Assembly (NCBI GenBank): GCA_039621445.1
Contig: CP154954.1
Coordinates: 17,452,589 to 17,516,588, forward strand
Source: Euglena gracilis
Taxonomy: Eukaryota > Euglenida > Euglenophyceae > Euglenales
Reading direction: 5' to 3'
Length of the DNA stretch: 64,000 nucleotides
The first letter of the stretch is position 1; every line of letters begins with the position of its first letter. The position numbers were made by a program, and so were the translations under genes. Below, in pieces: positions 8,563 to 22,841 of this stretch. The notes under the pieces were generated by a model. That model searched no databases and was not told the origin of the DNA. It was given only the letters and a program-made list of their open reading frames with translations.

Positions 8563-11112
8563 TGATTGGTATGGACGAGGAATTCTAGGAATGGGTGGCG
8601 GTGGGTGGGGATGGGAGGGGATGGGAGGGAGGTGGGGGGGTGCCGCAGAGGGGGGAGGCCTCGCACGGTTTTCACGCCCACCTCCAGCCGGTGCGGCCCG
8701 AACTGGAGGGCCGGAGATACCAGCTCCGGCAGGCCGGGGGTGGCACACCTGCGATGTCGCCGCCTCCGCGTCCGTGCTGGTCATGGTCTCCTTCTGCCGC
8801 CGCTGCCGCCGCCGCCCGCCGCGACGATGGCCTTGAAGGGGATCCCACGGGTTGGGATGAGAGGGGATCGGAGGGGGGCCGGCCCTTGCCTCCCTCTCTC
8901 TCTCTCTCTCCCCTCCGCGGTGGTCTCGATGTGGTTGGGGGCTCCGACTCCCCCGACAGTGGCGTTGAGCTTGACATTTTTCCTGCAGCTTCTTCAGCTC
9001 CGCGCTCAGGGCGGAGATGGTGTCCGCCATTCTCTTGATCTCCTTGTGCAGGGCAGCCCCTCGCCTGCTCTGCACCGGCGTCCATACGTCGCCTTCTTCT
9101 CTTCTGCCTCTTGCTTCATCACGGGGTTGGTTGCCCTGCGCACTCCCAGGGCGAGAGGGTCTTGTAGATCTCATGGCGCTTGAACTTTGTGATTCCCCAG
9201 GGCGGTGCCCACGGGTCGATTCCCTGTTGGGTCGCCAAGGGGCTTGGGGCCGGGGCAAATCCCGCTTCGCTTGCTCCCCTGCGGACGGGGTTGGCGGGGC
9301 ACAGGCACCACGCTGCCTGCCACCCGCCCGGACTTGGCTCGGTCTCGCTCCGGGGACGTGGCTCCCAGAGGGTTGGTGGCCCTGGGGGGGGCCGTGGGGG
9401 TGGCGCCTTGGACCGGGGTGGTCGGCCTCCCCGATCCTGGCACCTTCATGCCAGTCGTGCGTCTGGCGCTCGAGGTCCGCGGGGCGCTCGACGTTCTGGG
9501 CTGCTGCGGCTTCTTGCCATTCTTGGATGATGCTCCGCCGCTGGGGGCCGCACGAGGCCCAGACCTGGTTCTGCAGGTCCGGGTCCCATGATTCGTACAT
9601 GGCTTGTCCTCGTCCTGCTTGTCGTGGGTCCTTCAGCACCGCCTTCCACTCTTCGTACTTGGCTCGCCACTCGGCAGGCCACTCACTCAACGAAGTGAAC
9701 TTCCTCTTCTTCGTGGGGCCTTGGGAAGAGGTGTCGTCGTCGGTGGTGTCGCTGGGTGGCGGCGGGGGAGCGGTGAGGAGGAGGCGGTTGGGGGCCTCGA
9801 TGGCGGGAATGGGGAGACCTTGGAGGAGGGCCAAGGAAGACGAGGAGGAGGAGGAGGGGCCGATGGTGAGGGTGTGGAGATGCACATTCTGCACGATGGA
9901 GGGGGGTTGTGGCGGGGAGGGTGGGGGGTAGTGGGGGTTGGGTGCCCGGGCCTCCACGGGGACGGGGACGGGCATGGGGACCCGGACCTCCACGGGGACT
10001 TGCACGGGGACCGGGACGACCCGCTCGATGACCCGATCCACGAAGACAGGCTCCCGCACGGGAACGGGGACCTGCCTCTCGACGATGACGACCCGCTCCT
10101 GGAGGACCTCACGGGTGGGTGGGGGGAGGCATGGGGTTGGGGAGGCGGAGTCCGGGTTGGAGAGAGGGGGGCCTTGGGAGGCTGTGGGGGCCGTTGGGGC
10201 GCTGGGGGATTGGGAGGCGGTGCTTGGCTGCGCTGCAACCCCCTCGAGGGCGTCCGTCTCTGTCTCCATGGCCGTGGGCTGGCAACTCTCAGGCCCGCCC
10301 GGGCTCCCCGGGGGCGAGATCCTTGGCGGCGTCACCCCCGGTTCACCGCCCAGCGTAAACCCCGCTCCGGTGTGGGCCAGCCTGTCGCTTGGGGCGTCCC
10401 CCCTCGGCTCTGAGGCCGGTCCTGGCAGCACGATCACGGACCCGCCCGGGCTCCCTGGGGCTGAGATCCTTGGCGGCGTCACCCCCAGTTCACAGCCCGA
10501 CGTAAACCCCGTCACGGTGTGGGCCAGTCCGTGGCTCGGGGCGTCCCCCTCGCTGTCCTCAGGCCCGCCCGGGCTCCCCGGGGGCGAGATCCTTGGCGGC
10601 GTCACCCCCGGTTCACCGCCCAGCGTAAACCCCGCCCCGGTGTGGGCCGGCCTGGTGCTGCGGCTGTTTGGGGCGTCCCCCTCCTCTTGACTGATTGGTA
10701 GAGGCTCGCCCGGGCTCGCCGGGGGCGGGATCCTTGGCGGCATCACCCCCGGGTCCTTGCCCTTGCTGCTCACGAATTGGGCGCACCTCACCTCTGGGGC
10801 GTCCCCCTCTCTGAGCCCTGGCCAGTGGACGGATCGGGACGCTCCTCTCGGGGCCTGCTGCTTGCCGTGGCGCACGTGGGCCTCCCGGTCGATGATCATC
10901 ACATCCACGTCGGAGGCCTGGGAGGCGGAGGGGGAAGGGGGCGGCATCATCTCGGCCAGCAAGTCGTCGATGCCCCCGGGGAGGGGGGCGGGGTGGCCGA
11001 AGACGGAGAGAAAGTCGGCCTGGGAGGGGGCATGGGCCTCATCGAGGGGGAGGGCTGTGGCCCATGGGGCTGGGGGAGCGCGGTGGGGGCTGGAGTGGAG
11101 CCACTTCCACAC
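8374..11112 (-). CDS. PLE A: RT thumb end plus long C-terminal extension (frameshifted from RT)
   Basis: The first codons are the end of the RT, not a start. Comparison with B shows that a 4-bp TTCC duplication near 11,170 separates this frame from the RT frame. Then, in order, come: four degenerate repeats of about 40 residues (GDAP..LAHTGAGFT..GVTPPRISPPGSPGG); a Pro/Ser linker; a VPVPV array (about 10,075-9,930) containing RVVPVPVQVPVEVRVP; a basic KKRKF stretch; a module starting SLSEWPAEWRAKYEEW with SWDPDLQNQVWASC; the motif DWHEGARIGEADHPGP (9409-9456); a basic Pro/Arg region; and a short coiled coil (ISALSAELKKLQEKCQ). The last part, from about 8,930, runs into the terminal repeat and is probably untranslated. 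The function of the extension is unknown; nucleic-acid binding or a Gag-like role is a guess. Confidence 0.7.
8553..8894 (-). repeat. terminal repeat of element A
   Basis: Reverse complement of the direct repeats at 22837-23173 and 28886-29222. It begins just inside a (TC)n tract (8530-8559) and ends at another (8894-8917). It is the 3' terminal copy; the 5' copy was lost by truncation. Confidence 0.8.
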
Positions 11113-11134
11113 CTTGGAAAACCAGGTGCGGAGC

Positions 11135-12946
11135 TCACGGACGCGGATGTCGGTGGCATGCCAGCGCTGGAAGAGGAAGGAAGCGGCTCCACACCGACTG
11201 CACCAGGCGGCGAGAGTACCCCCGCCAGATGGCGTTGCGGAAGATGTTGGCCACTGACTGCTTGAAATCCCCCATGTGGCTGCAGGCCATCCGGGCGAAC
11301 TCCAGGCGGCCCATGATGACCCCGCCCAGCTGCTCGGTGGGGGCGGTGGTGGTGGCTAGGGGGTAGCGAACAATGTGGTGGGGGTACTCCTCCTCCCGGT
11401 CGTGGACGGTGGTGTGCACCACGCGGTCCCCGTTGGAATGGCATTGGATGTACACCCGGACGCCCAGGCACACCACGGACTCGCCGGAGCCGGTGGTCTT
11501 GTACTCCATGCCGTACTCGGCTGCCGAGGGGAGGGGCATGGTGGTGGGGTGGACGATGTCGTCGATGTATCGGGACACGGCGGAGGACCGGAGCTGGGGA
11601 GGGAGGGCGTACATGTGGTCGCGCTCCACGGGGTAGCAGGCCAGGTTGGCCAGCTGCGGGGCCGGGGGGAGGCCCATGGGCATGCCCCGGATCTGGCGCC
11701 GGACCCTTCCGCCATTGCAGGTGTAGTTGTTCTGCACCGCCACGGCCACCAGCTCCTTCAGGTCATCCAAGGAGTAGCCGAGGCCATCCCACGACCAGCC
11801 GCCGGTGGTGAGGGACGGTGGGGTGGCGGGGTCCACCCCAGCGGGGGTCTTGGTCTCCCGCACGAAGGCCCAGGCCTCCTTGGCCGACTCCATGGTCCGC
11901 TCGATGATGGCGTCGAAGGTGAAGGCCGTGTACATCGTCGTGAAGTCCGCCGTCTCCAAGCCCCCCGCCAGGATGTCCTTGGAGTGGGTTCGGACCATCC
12001 GGACGAAAGACTCCACGCTGTCGATTCCCCAGAACGCCTTGATGCCCTCCTGCTGTTGCCGCCGCTCGTCCTTTTCCCGGAGGGCGACCTCGATGTGCTT
12101 CAGGAGCGACACCAAAGCCTTGCTCAGGGCATAGAGGGGCTGCCGGGGGGGCTCCTTGGAGGCGGTGGGGGCGGAGGCGGGGGCGGACTCAGAGGCGGGG
12201 GCGGGGGACCCGGGGTCGGGATCGGGGTTCTTGCGGGTCCCGGCAATGAACCGGAACTTCTTCTTCGCTGGCTTCCAGATGCCGTAGTTGTAGACGACAC
12301 CGGCGCCAGTGGGGAAGTGCAACCGCTGGTTGACCTCCGACAGCCGGGCAACCACCTCCCTCCAGGTGTCGGTCACGTCCTCGAACACGGTGGAGTCCGC
12401 CAGGTAGGTGGCCATCTGCTTCTGGTACCAGCGCTTGCAAACGAACATCAGGCCGTGGGGGGCCCGGTCGTCGTGGAGGAAGACGAGGACCTGGTGGGCC
12501 TCCCGCATTTGCTGTGACAGGCCCGGGAAGCCGGTGGGGACCAGCTCTTCTCTGACGGCCGAGCACCGCCAGTTGGTGGTGCAGCGGGCCTCCACGGCGT
12601 CGGCCCACTCGCCCAGCTTCCGGAGGTAGGTGGCGTCGGTGGGGTTGCTGCGCGCTGCCCACTCGGTGTACTGGTTCAGCGCCCGGCGGAGGTCGTGGAG
12701 GACGGTGTCGGGGGGGCCCTCCAGCCGGAACTTCTTCCCCTTGGCCGCCAGGGTTTGCAGGTACGACCATCGCAGCAGCTCGGACTCGTTGCTCACCACG
12801 TGGCCCTCGTGGAAGGCTGCCGGCTCCTTCCGGCGGAGGGCTGTGTGGCACTGGCAGCCCTCGAGGTCGTCGGCCTGCGCGGCGGCCACGTCCAGCTCGC
12901 TGGAGACCTGGGCGTAGTTGCACAGCCACGCCTGCCATTGCGGCAC
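11135..12946 (-). CDS. PLE A: CxC linker and reverse transcriptase
   Basis: About 600 codons of telomerase-related reverse transcriptase, open throughout. CQC at residues 31-33 follows the acidic DDLEG and is the CxC linker of N-terminal-endonuclease PLEs. RT blocks: KKKFRFIAGTR (229-238), motif A ADFTTMYTAF (333-342), motif B GMPMGLPPAPQLAN (421-434), and motif C RYIDDIV (459-465; catalytic YIDD at 11558-11569). About 80 residues between A and B fit the insertion-in-fingers domain reported for this PLE group. The first residue shown is a GTG at the truncation point, not a start. The RT core is the best-preserved of the two A/B copies, but the endonuclease is absent and the frame breaks at the thumb, so A is not autonomous. 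Confidence 0.85.
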   Translation of the reverse strand: MPQWQAWLCNYAQVSSELDVAAAQADDLEGCQCHTALRRKEPAAFHEGHVVSNESELLRWSYLQTLAAKGKKFRLEGPPDTVLHDLRRALNQYTEWAARSNPTDATYLRKLGEWADAVEARCTTNWRCSAVREELVPTGFPGLSQQMREAHQVLVFLHDDRAPHGLMFVCKRWYQKQMATYLADSTVFEDVTDTWREVVARLSEVNQRLHFPTGAGVVYNYGIWKPAKKKFRFIAGTRKNPDPDPGSPAPASESAPASAPTASKEPPRQPLYALSKALVSLLKHIEVALREKDERRQQQEGIKAFWGIDSVESFVRMVRTHSKDILAGGLETADFTTMYTAFTFDAIIERTMESAKEAWAFVRETKTPAGVDPATPPSLTTGGWSWDGLGYSLDDLKELVAVAVQNNYTCNGGRVRRQIRGMPMGLPPAPQLANLACYPVERDHMYALPPQLRSSAVSRYIDDIVHPTTMPLPSAAEYGMEYKTTGSGESVVCLGVRVYIQCHSNGDRVVHTTVHDREEEYPHHIVRYPLATTTAPTEQLGGVIMGRLEFARMACSHMGDFKQSVANIFRNAIWRGYSRRLVQSVWSRFLPLPALACHRHPRP

Positions 12947-15900
12947 CCCCTCCCCCAGGGGTTGGTGCTACGACCCCAGGACCGGCGGCTTAATTTGGGT
13001 ACTCACGCCCCAAGCCTTCGGGTGCCGTCCGTATTTTTCGGCAATTTTTGCCTCTTTCCACACCGAAAGGGCCTTGTCTCGCCCTCCCCAAAGGGTGCTG
13101 TCCCGGAGGGTGCCCCGTAGGTAGTGGACCATTTTTCCGTCCCGCGCTGCCTTGTTTTTGGGGCCGGTTTTTTTCAGCCCCCCCCCTCCCCCACCCCCGG
13201 GAGGGTGACGCAGAGCTCGTTTGTAACGGTCTGCACCACACAGACAAGAGCGGTCGGGGACGAGGGTTGGCAGGGTCGTCACCCCTGACGATGCCCCACC
13301 TGCCAGCCTGGGGCGAAACCGCAACACAGACTGACAACACACGCGCCCACACCGACTGACAACACACTTCCCCCACAAGCACACACTCTCGGGTCGGCAA
13401 GGAGTTCCCCCCAAGGAGTTCCCCCAGCAACACCGATTCAGAAGAGAGATTTACGCAGTGACCCTGCGTCCCATGGAGCTTTCCATGGCATTTTTCCCAG
13501 AATTGCATGGCGCGGTTGTTTCGCACCCCCATGCCTCGCCCCCAGCGCCCCATTTTGTGGGCTAAACCCGCGGCAGTTCTACTGAGCAACCGGCGGCTCA
13601 GGCCACCCCCTCCCCCAGGGGTTGGTGCTGCGACCCCAGGACCGGCGGCTTAATTTGGGTACTCGCGCCCCAAGCCTTCGGGTGCCGTCCGTATTTTTCG
13701 GCAATTTTTGCCTCTTTCCACACCGAAAGGGCCTTGTCTCGCCCTCCCCAAAGGGTGCTGTCCCGGAGGGTGCCCCGTAGGTAGTGGACCATTTTTCCGT
13801 CCCGCGCTGCCTTGTTTTTGGGGCCGGTTTTTTTCAGCCCCCCCCCTCCCCCACCCCCGGGAGGGTGACGCAGAGCTCGTTTGTAACGGTCTGCACCACA
13901 CAGACAAGAGCGGTCGGGGACGAGGGTTGGCAGGGTCGTCACCCCTGACGATGCCCCACCTGCCAGCCTGGGGCGAAACCGCAACACAGACTGACAACAC
14001 ACGCGCCCACACCGACTGACAACACACTTCCCCCACAAGCACACACTCTCGGGTCGGCAAGGAGTTCCCCCCAAGGAGTTCCCCCAGCAACACCGATTCA
14101 GAAGAGAGATTTACGCAGTGACCCTGCGTCCCATGGAGCTTTCCATGGCATTTTTCCCAGAATTGCATGGCGCGGTTGTTTCGCACCCCCATGCCTCGCC
14201 CCCAGCGCCCCATTTTGTGGGCTAAACCCGCGGCAGTTCTGCTGAGCAACCGGCGGCTCAGGCCACCCCCTCCCCCAGGGGTTGGTGCTGCGACCCCAGG
14301 ACCGGCGGCTTAATTTGGGTACTCGCGCCCCAAGCCTTCGGGTGCCGTCCGTATTTTTCGGCAATTTTTGCCTCTTTCCACACCGAAAGGGCCTTGTCTC
14401 GCCCTCCCCAAAGGGTGCTGTCCCGGAGGGTGCCCCGTAGGTAGTGGACCATTTTTCCGTCCCGCGCTGCCTTGTTTTTGGGGCCGGTTTTTTTCAGCCC
14501 CCCCCCCTCCCCCACCCCCGGGAGGGTGACGCAGAGCTCGTTTGTAACGGTCTGCACCACACAGACAAGAGCGGTCGGGGACGAGGGTTGGCAGGGTCGT
14601 CACCCCTGACGATGCCCCACCTGCCAGCCTGGGGCGAAACCGCAACACAGACTGACAACACACGCGCCCACACCGACTGACAACACACTTCCCCCACAAG
14701 CACACACTCTCGGGTCGGCAAGGAGTTCCCCCCAAGGAGTTCCCCCAGCAACACCGATTCAGAAGAGAGATTTACGCAGTGACCCTGCGTCCCATGGAGC
14801 TTTCCATGGCATTTTTCCCAGAATTGCATGGCGCGGTTGTTTCGCACCCCCATGCCTCGCCCCCAGCGCCCCATTTTGTGGGCTAAACCCGCGGCAGTTC
14901 TGCTGAGCAACCGGCGGCTCAGGCCACCCCCTCCCCCAGGGGTTGGTGCTGCGACCCCAGGACCGGCGGCTTAATTTGGGTACTCGCGCCCCAAGCCTTC
15001 GGGTGCCGTCCGTATTTTTCGGCAATTTTTGCCTCTTTCCACACCGAAAGGGCCTTGTCTCGCCCTCCCCAAAGGGTGCTGTCCCGGAGGGTGCCCCGTA
15101 GGTAGTGGACCATTTTTCCGTCCCGCGCTGCCTTGTTTTTGGGGCCGGTTTTTTTCAGCCCCCCCCCTCCCCCACCCCCGGGAGGGTGACGCAGAGCTCG
15201 TTTGTAACGGTCTGCACCACACAGACAAGAGCGGTCGGGGACGAGGGTTGGCAGGGTCGTCACCCCTGACGATGCCCCACCTGCCAGCCTGGGGCGAAAC
15301 CGCAACACAGACTGACAACACACGCGCCCACACCGACTGACAACACACTTCCCCCACAAGCACACACTCTCGGGTCGGCAAGGAGTTCCCCCCAAGGAGT
15401 TCCCCCAGCAACACCGATTCAGAAGAGAGATTTACGCAGTGACCCTGCGTCCCATGCAGCATTTTTCCCAGAATTGCATGGCGCGGTTGTTTCGCACCCC
15501 CATGCCTCGCCCCCAGCGCCCCATTTTGTGGGCTAAACCCGCGGCAGTTCTACTGAGCAACCGGCGGCTCAGGCCACCCCCTCCCCCAGGGGTTGGTGCT
15601 GCGACCCCAGGACCGGCGGCTTAATTTGGGTACTCGCGCCCCAAGCCTTCGGGTGCCGTCCGTATTTTTCGGCAATTTTTGCCTCTTTCCACACCGAAAG
15701 GGCCTTGTCTCGCCCTCCCCAAAGGGTGCTGTCCCGGAGGGTGCCCCGTAGGTAGTGGACCATTTTTCCGTCCCGCGCTGCCTTGTTTTTGGGGCCGGTT
15801 TTTTTTCAGCCCCCCCCCTCCCCCACCCCCGGGAGGGTGACGCAGAGCTCGTTTGTAACGGTCTGCACCACACAGACAAGAGCGGTCGGGGACGAGGGTT

Positions 15901-16073
15901 GGCAGGGTCGTCACCCCTGACGATGCCCCACCTGCCAGCCTGGGGCGAAACCGCAACACAGACTGACAACACACGCGCCCACACCGACTGACAACACACT
16001 TCCCCACAAGCACACACTCTCGGGTCGGCAAGGAGTTCCCCCCAAGGAGTTCCCCCAGCAACACCGATTCAGA
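12947..16073 (+). repeat. tandem array of a 660-bp unit (about 4.7 copies)
   Basis: Units begin at about 12,941, 13,601, 14,261, 14,922 and 15,572 (spacing 660, 660, 661, 650). Copies differ by only a few substitutions and C-run lengths; the fourth lost about 11 bp around 15,455. The part from GAAGAGAGATTTACGCAG to TTTCGCACCCCCATGCCTC aligns with the start of element B (23,165-23,265), so the unit is PLE 5' (leader/promoter) sequence. It is oriented plus, opposite to A and like B and C. The last copy ends at CAGAAGAGAG and passes into GA repeats. Each unit has a roughly 200-codon minus-strand frame, which I regard as incidental. Confidence 0.85.
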
Positions 16074-16534
16074 AGAGAGAGAGAGAGAGAGGGGGGAGGA
16101 GAGAGGAGAGAGAGGCGAGAGAGAGAGAAGATGAGAGGAGGGGGGGAGCCGGGAGAAGAAAAGAGAGATGGAGAGGGAGAGGGAGAGAGAGAGGGGAGGG
16201 AGGGGGGGAGGCGCGGTCGAGGGGGAGAGGGTGAAGAGAAGGGGGGGGGGGGGAGGGGGGGGGGGGGGGTGGGGGAAGGGGGGGGGGTGGCGACGGGGGG
16301 GGGGGGGGGGGCTGAGGGTGGGGGAAAGGGGGGGAAGAGAGGGGGGGGAACGCGGAGGGGCAGGGGCGGGGCAGAGAGGGGGGGCGGGGGGGGGAGGGGC
16401 TGTGGAGCGGGACGGGGGGGGGGTGGAGAGAGGGAGGTGGCGTGGAGGGGGTGGGGTGGAGGGAGAGAAGAGGGGAGGGGGGGTGGTGGGGAGGAAGGGA
16501 GGGGGGAGAAAGGGCGGTGGATGGAGCGGGAGAG

Positions 16535-16565
<31 letters not shown>

Positions 16566-16646
16566 CAGGGAGAGAGGAGAGAGAGAGAGAGAGAGAGAGA
16601 GGCGAGAGGGAGGGCGAGCGGGGAGGTGGGAGAGAGAGGGGGGTGA
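16074..16646 (+). repeat. homopurine (G/A) tract
   Basis: About 570 bp almost entirely of G and A on the plus strand: GA dinucleotide repeats at both ends and long G runs in the middle. It separates the tandem array from element C, taking the place of the missing N-terminal coding region of C. Arg/Gly/Glu-rich frames here are artefacts. Confidence 0.85.
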
Positions 16647-16715
16647 AGAAGCAGAGCAGGCGACAACGCTGCGATCGCAGCAGAAGAGGGGCGAAGGCGG
16701 AGAGAGGCCGAGAAG

Positions 16716-19700
16716 ATGGTACGGAGAGAGAGGTGTACAAGCTCCACCCAGAGCCGGAGAGGGGCAAGAGAGAGCGGAGGTGGGCAGAGCCAGCAGAGGC
16801 ACAAACCCATGCAGAGAGCCGAGAGAAGAGGGGGAGAGACTGGGGACGCAGGTGCGACCGAACGCCACGCTGGTGGAGGGGCACGTCCTCTCCACAGACC
16901 CCGACGAGCTGGCGTCCCCGTACCTGAGGGAGATCCTCAGCAAGGGGAAGAAGTACCGCCTGCGGCTGCCCATCTCGTCAGTGCTGGCGCGCCTCGACGA
17001 CGGCCTCCGCCAGTACGTGGAGTACAAGACCAAGGCCCACCAAGACGACGAGGGCTACCGCACGGGCCTGCTGAAGTGGGCGGAAGCGGTGCGGGCACGC
17101 GCAGAGGCCCGCATCACGCAGGCGGCGAGGGAGCACCCCCACGAGCCAGACGGGTACCCCAACCTGCAGGAGCAGCTCAGCGCAGCCAAGAGGGCGCTGG
17201 TGTTCGGGCCGGAGGACAGGGCACCGCACGCCCTGTTCTTCGCCTGCGGGCGGCTGTTCGCGGCGAAGCTGCACGAGCGGCTAGAAGCGACCGGGGCATT
17301 CGTCCCAGACGCCCGCCCGCCGGCGGACCTGCTGGAGCAGATCAAGGCCCTGAACGACGAGCTGCAGCTCCTCCACCACCCACGGCTGCCATACCTCTAT
17401 GGAGCATGGAAGGCCAAGAAGCAAGCCTTCCGCTGGATTGCCGGGACGGCCCGGAACCAGGACGAAGGCGACCATGAGGAAGAAGAAGGAAAGCCAAAGA
17501 ACGCCCTCTCCGAAGTGGGCGGCCTCATGGTCAAAGTGCTCCAAGTGGTGATGGCAACCCTGCGGCGAAAGGACCGGGAAGCAGTGGGCAAAGGCAACAA
17601 GTCCCGCTACTGGATCATCGAGGACATCGATGAGTTCGTGCAGGAGTTCCGGGTGCTGGCGCAAAGCCGAGCGCTGAGCGCCGTGCCGTGGGCAACGTAT
17701 GACTTCACCACCATGTACGAGGCGCTGGAGCACGAGCACCTGGTGCACGGGGTGATGGCAGCGGTGAAGGAGGCCTGGGAGGAGGAAACCATCGGCAAAG
17801 CACGGGACACGGGCCAACATCCACGAGACGTGGACCTACGCCTGGGGGCAGGGGGCTGGCACGAGGCGGCCAAGGTGAAGGACGCCCCCGGAATGCCGTG
17901 GTTCACGCTGCCGAGGGTGGAGGACACCCTGCGCAAGATGCTGGCCAACCTGTACGCGGTGAACGGCGGGGTGGTGCGGAAGCAGCAAAAGGGAGTACCC
18001 ATGGGGCTGGAGTGCTCCCCGCAGCTGGCCAACCTGTACGCCTACGCCGTGGAGAGCAGGTGGGTGGACCGAACGGCACCGACCAACGTCCTGATGCGGC
18101 GGTACATCGACGACATCATCGTCATGGGACCAGATGCCCTCACCCCCGGGAAAGGGCTGCCCACCGAGGAGGACTACGGGATGCAGTACAAGTCCACCGC
18201 CGAGGAGCCCCACAGCCTCATCTACCTGGGGGTGCGGCTGTTCGTGGACGACCGCGGACAAGCCCACTCGGTCCTGCACGACCGTGCAGTGGACTACCCC
18301 ATCCGGGTGGACCGATACCCCGAGGGCACAACAGTGGCCAACCCAGCCCAGCTGGCAGGCGTCATCATGGGCCGGTTGGTGGCAGCCCAACGGACATGCA
18401 GCCGCATGGATCTGTTCCAAGACGCGGTGGCCGGCATCTTCACCCACGCGCATCGCAGGGGATACCCACGGAGAATGGTGCACTCCACGTGGACCCGGTT
18501 CCTGTGGCGGTACTGGGACGCGGCATCCGTCACCACGCGGGAACTGCGGGCGTGGTTCCACGACGCGTGGCGAAAGGTGACGGAAGCGGAGGAGGGGGGA
18601 CAGCGCAAGCCGGCCCCCAAGTGGCCAACGTGGGAAGCCCGCGTACCACTGCCGCGGGACAGTGGCAGGGGAACACCACAGCACCCACCACCGCGGGACG
18701 CAGCAGGGCACCAGGCAGCATGTGAGGGGACCCCCCAGCCCCAAGCAGCACAACGGGAGCCCATCGACGACCTCATCGACCTCACCACGCCACCGGGGTC
18801 CCCGCCACACGCAAGCCCAGGCGACGGGGAGCCGCAGGGCGGCTCCTCGCAACCAGCCAGCAGCTACCGCCCGATGGCACCGCCGCTGATACCGTACCCC
18901 CTCCCACCGAGCGGCAGGGGAGGGGTGGGGCCAACCAGGACCGGACGACCAGGACAGAGGGGGGCAGGGCAGAAAGGCAACATACCGCCGAGAAGGCCGT
19001 GGTCTTCACCGGTGTACCCCACGCGGGGGGCTGCCAGCTCGTCGTCGACTTGGGCCGAAAAGGCTGTGCGATGGGGCTGTCCGCCTTCCGAGTCGCTGCC
19101 ACTGCACGCCCCTCTCGCACAGGAGCGTGCAGTGGGGGGCGCACTCTCCCCACGAGCACAGCCACCTCACGTCCCTGTCGCCGAAACACGGTGCACAGCG
19201 AGCACACAGGAGCGGGAGGTGGCCGGCGCTTCCCCCACACCCACCACACAGACATCAGCGGCGACGCCAACCAGCCAGCAGCCACCAACAACCACAGTGC
19301 AGCAGCCGCTGCAAGTGGTCCAGGTGCCCCAACCGTACCCGGTGCCGGTGCCGGTGCCCACCCCCTGTCCCGTGCCGGTGTACGTCGAGCGCGTGGTGCC
19401 GGTACAGATCCCAGTGCCATACCACGTACCCGTGCCGGTGGTCGTGGAGCGCGCAGTGCCCACACCGTACCCGGTGCCGGTGCACGTGGAGCGCCTGGTG
19501 CCAGTGGAACGCCCACTCCCGCTGCCGTGGCTGGACACCGGGGCAGTGACCGCGCTGCTCCGGGGGGCGAGCGCACAGCTGCCCATGCCAGTCCAACGCC
19601 TGATCCAAGCGGTCAGCAGCACCACCGGGCCGACGAGGGCCCGGTGGCAGCGGGAGATGGGGCGACCACAGCCTTACCCGGCGGAAGGAGCAGTGGACCC

Positions 19701-19765
19701 CCAACGGGCACTGCTCGTCGAAATGGTGCGATGGATCTGGCAGCAGCAACAGCAGCAGCAAGAGA
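16716..19765 (+). CDS. PLE C: reverse transcriptase and proline-rich region
   Basis: The open frame spans 16,168-20,736, but homology to the A/B protein starts near 16,855 (EGHVLSTDPDELASPYLREI; A/B has EGHVVSNESELLRW) and this frame stops looking natural at the CAG repeat near 19,741-19,762. RT blocks: KKQAFRWIAGTARN, motif A YDFTTMYEAL (17698), motif B GVPMGLECSPQLANLY (from about 17992), motif C RRYIDDIIV (YIDD at 18103-18114) and YLGVRLFVDD. A Pro-rich segment follows, then a VPVPV array (about 19,320-19,530) including VERVVPVQIPVPYHVP. No start codon can be chosen because the 5' end is replaced by the purine tract. Unlike B, the RT catalytic motifs are all in frame. Confidence 0.75.

Positions 19766-22836
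<3,071 letters not shown>

Positions 22837-22841
<5 letters not shown>

Larger units (their letters stand above)
8374..12946 (-). mobile_element. Penelope-like element A (5'-truncated)
   Basis: A minus-strand copy of the same element as B (22837-29222), near-identical over long coding stretches. It keeps the CxC linker, a complete RT core and the whole C-terminal extension, and ends in the 337-bp terminal repeat (8553-8894) with TC tracts on both sides. The 5' part, including the GIY-YIG domain, is missing: homology to B stops at 12946, which corresponds to about 24316 in B. At that point A joins a tandem array of plus-oriented 5' sequence. Tandem and inverted arrangements with 5' truncation are typical of Penelope-like elements. 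Confidence 0.85.

Noticed and set aside
8553-8894. Hammerhead ribozyme in the PLE terminal repeat
   Set aside because: I could not find the CTGANGA / GAAA core in the terminal repeat on either strand; consistent with the endonuclease-first PLE clade lacking it.
9017-9931. Long plus-strand frames opposite the A extension and RT
   Set aside because: Antisense shadows in GC-rich coding DNA; the minus-strand protein is conserved in B and C.
12990-15620. Repeated roughly 200-codon minus-strand frames in the 660-bp array
   Set aside because: No recognised domain, and the unit aligns with PLE 5' DNA in the opposite orientation; copies are too similar to test for selection.
16168-16646. Arg/Glu/Gly-rich long reading frames in purine tracts
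   Set aside because: Simple GA/G repeats are open in several frames; no start, no conservation.
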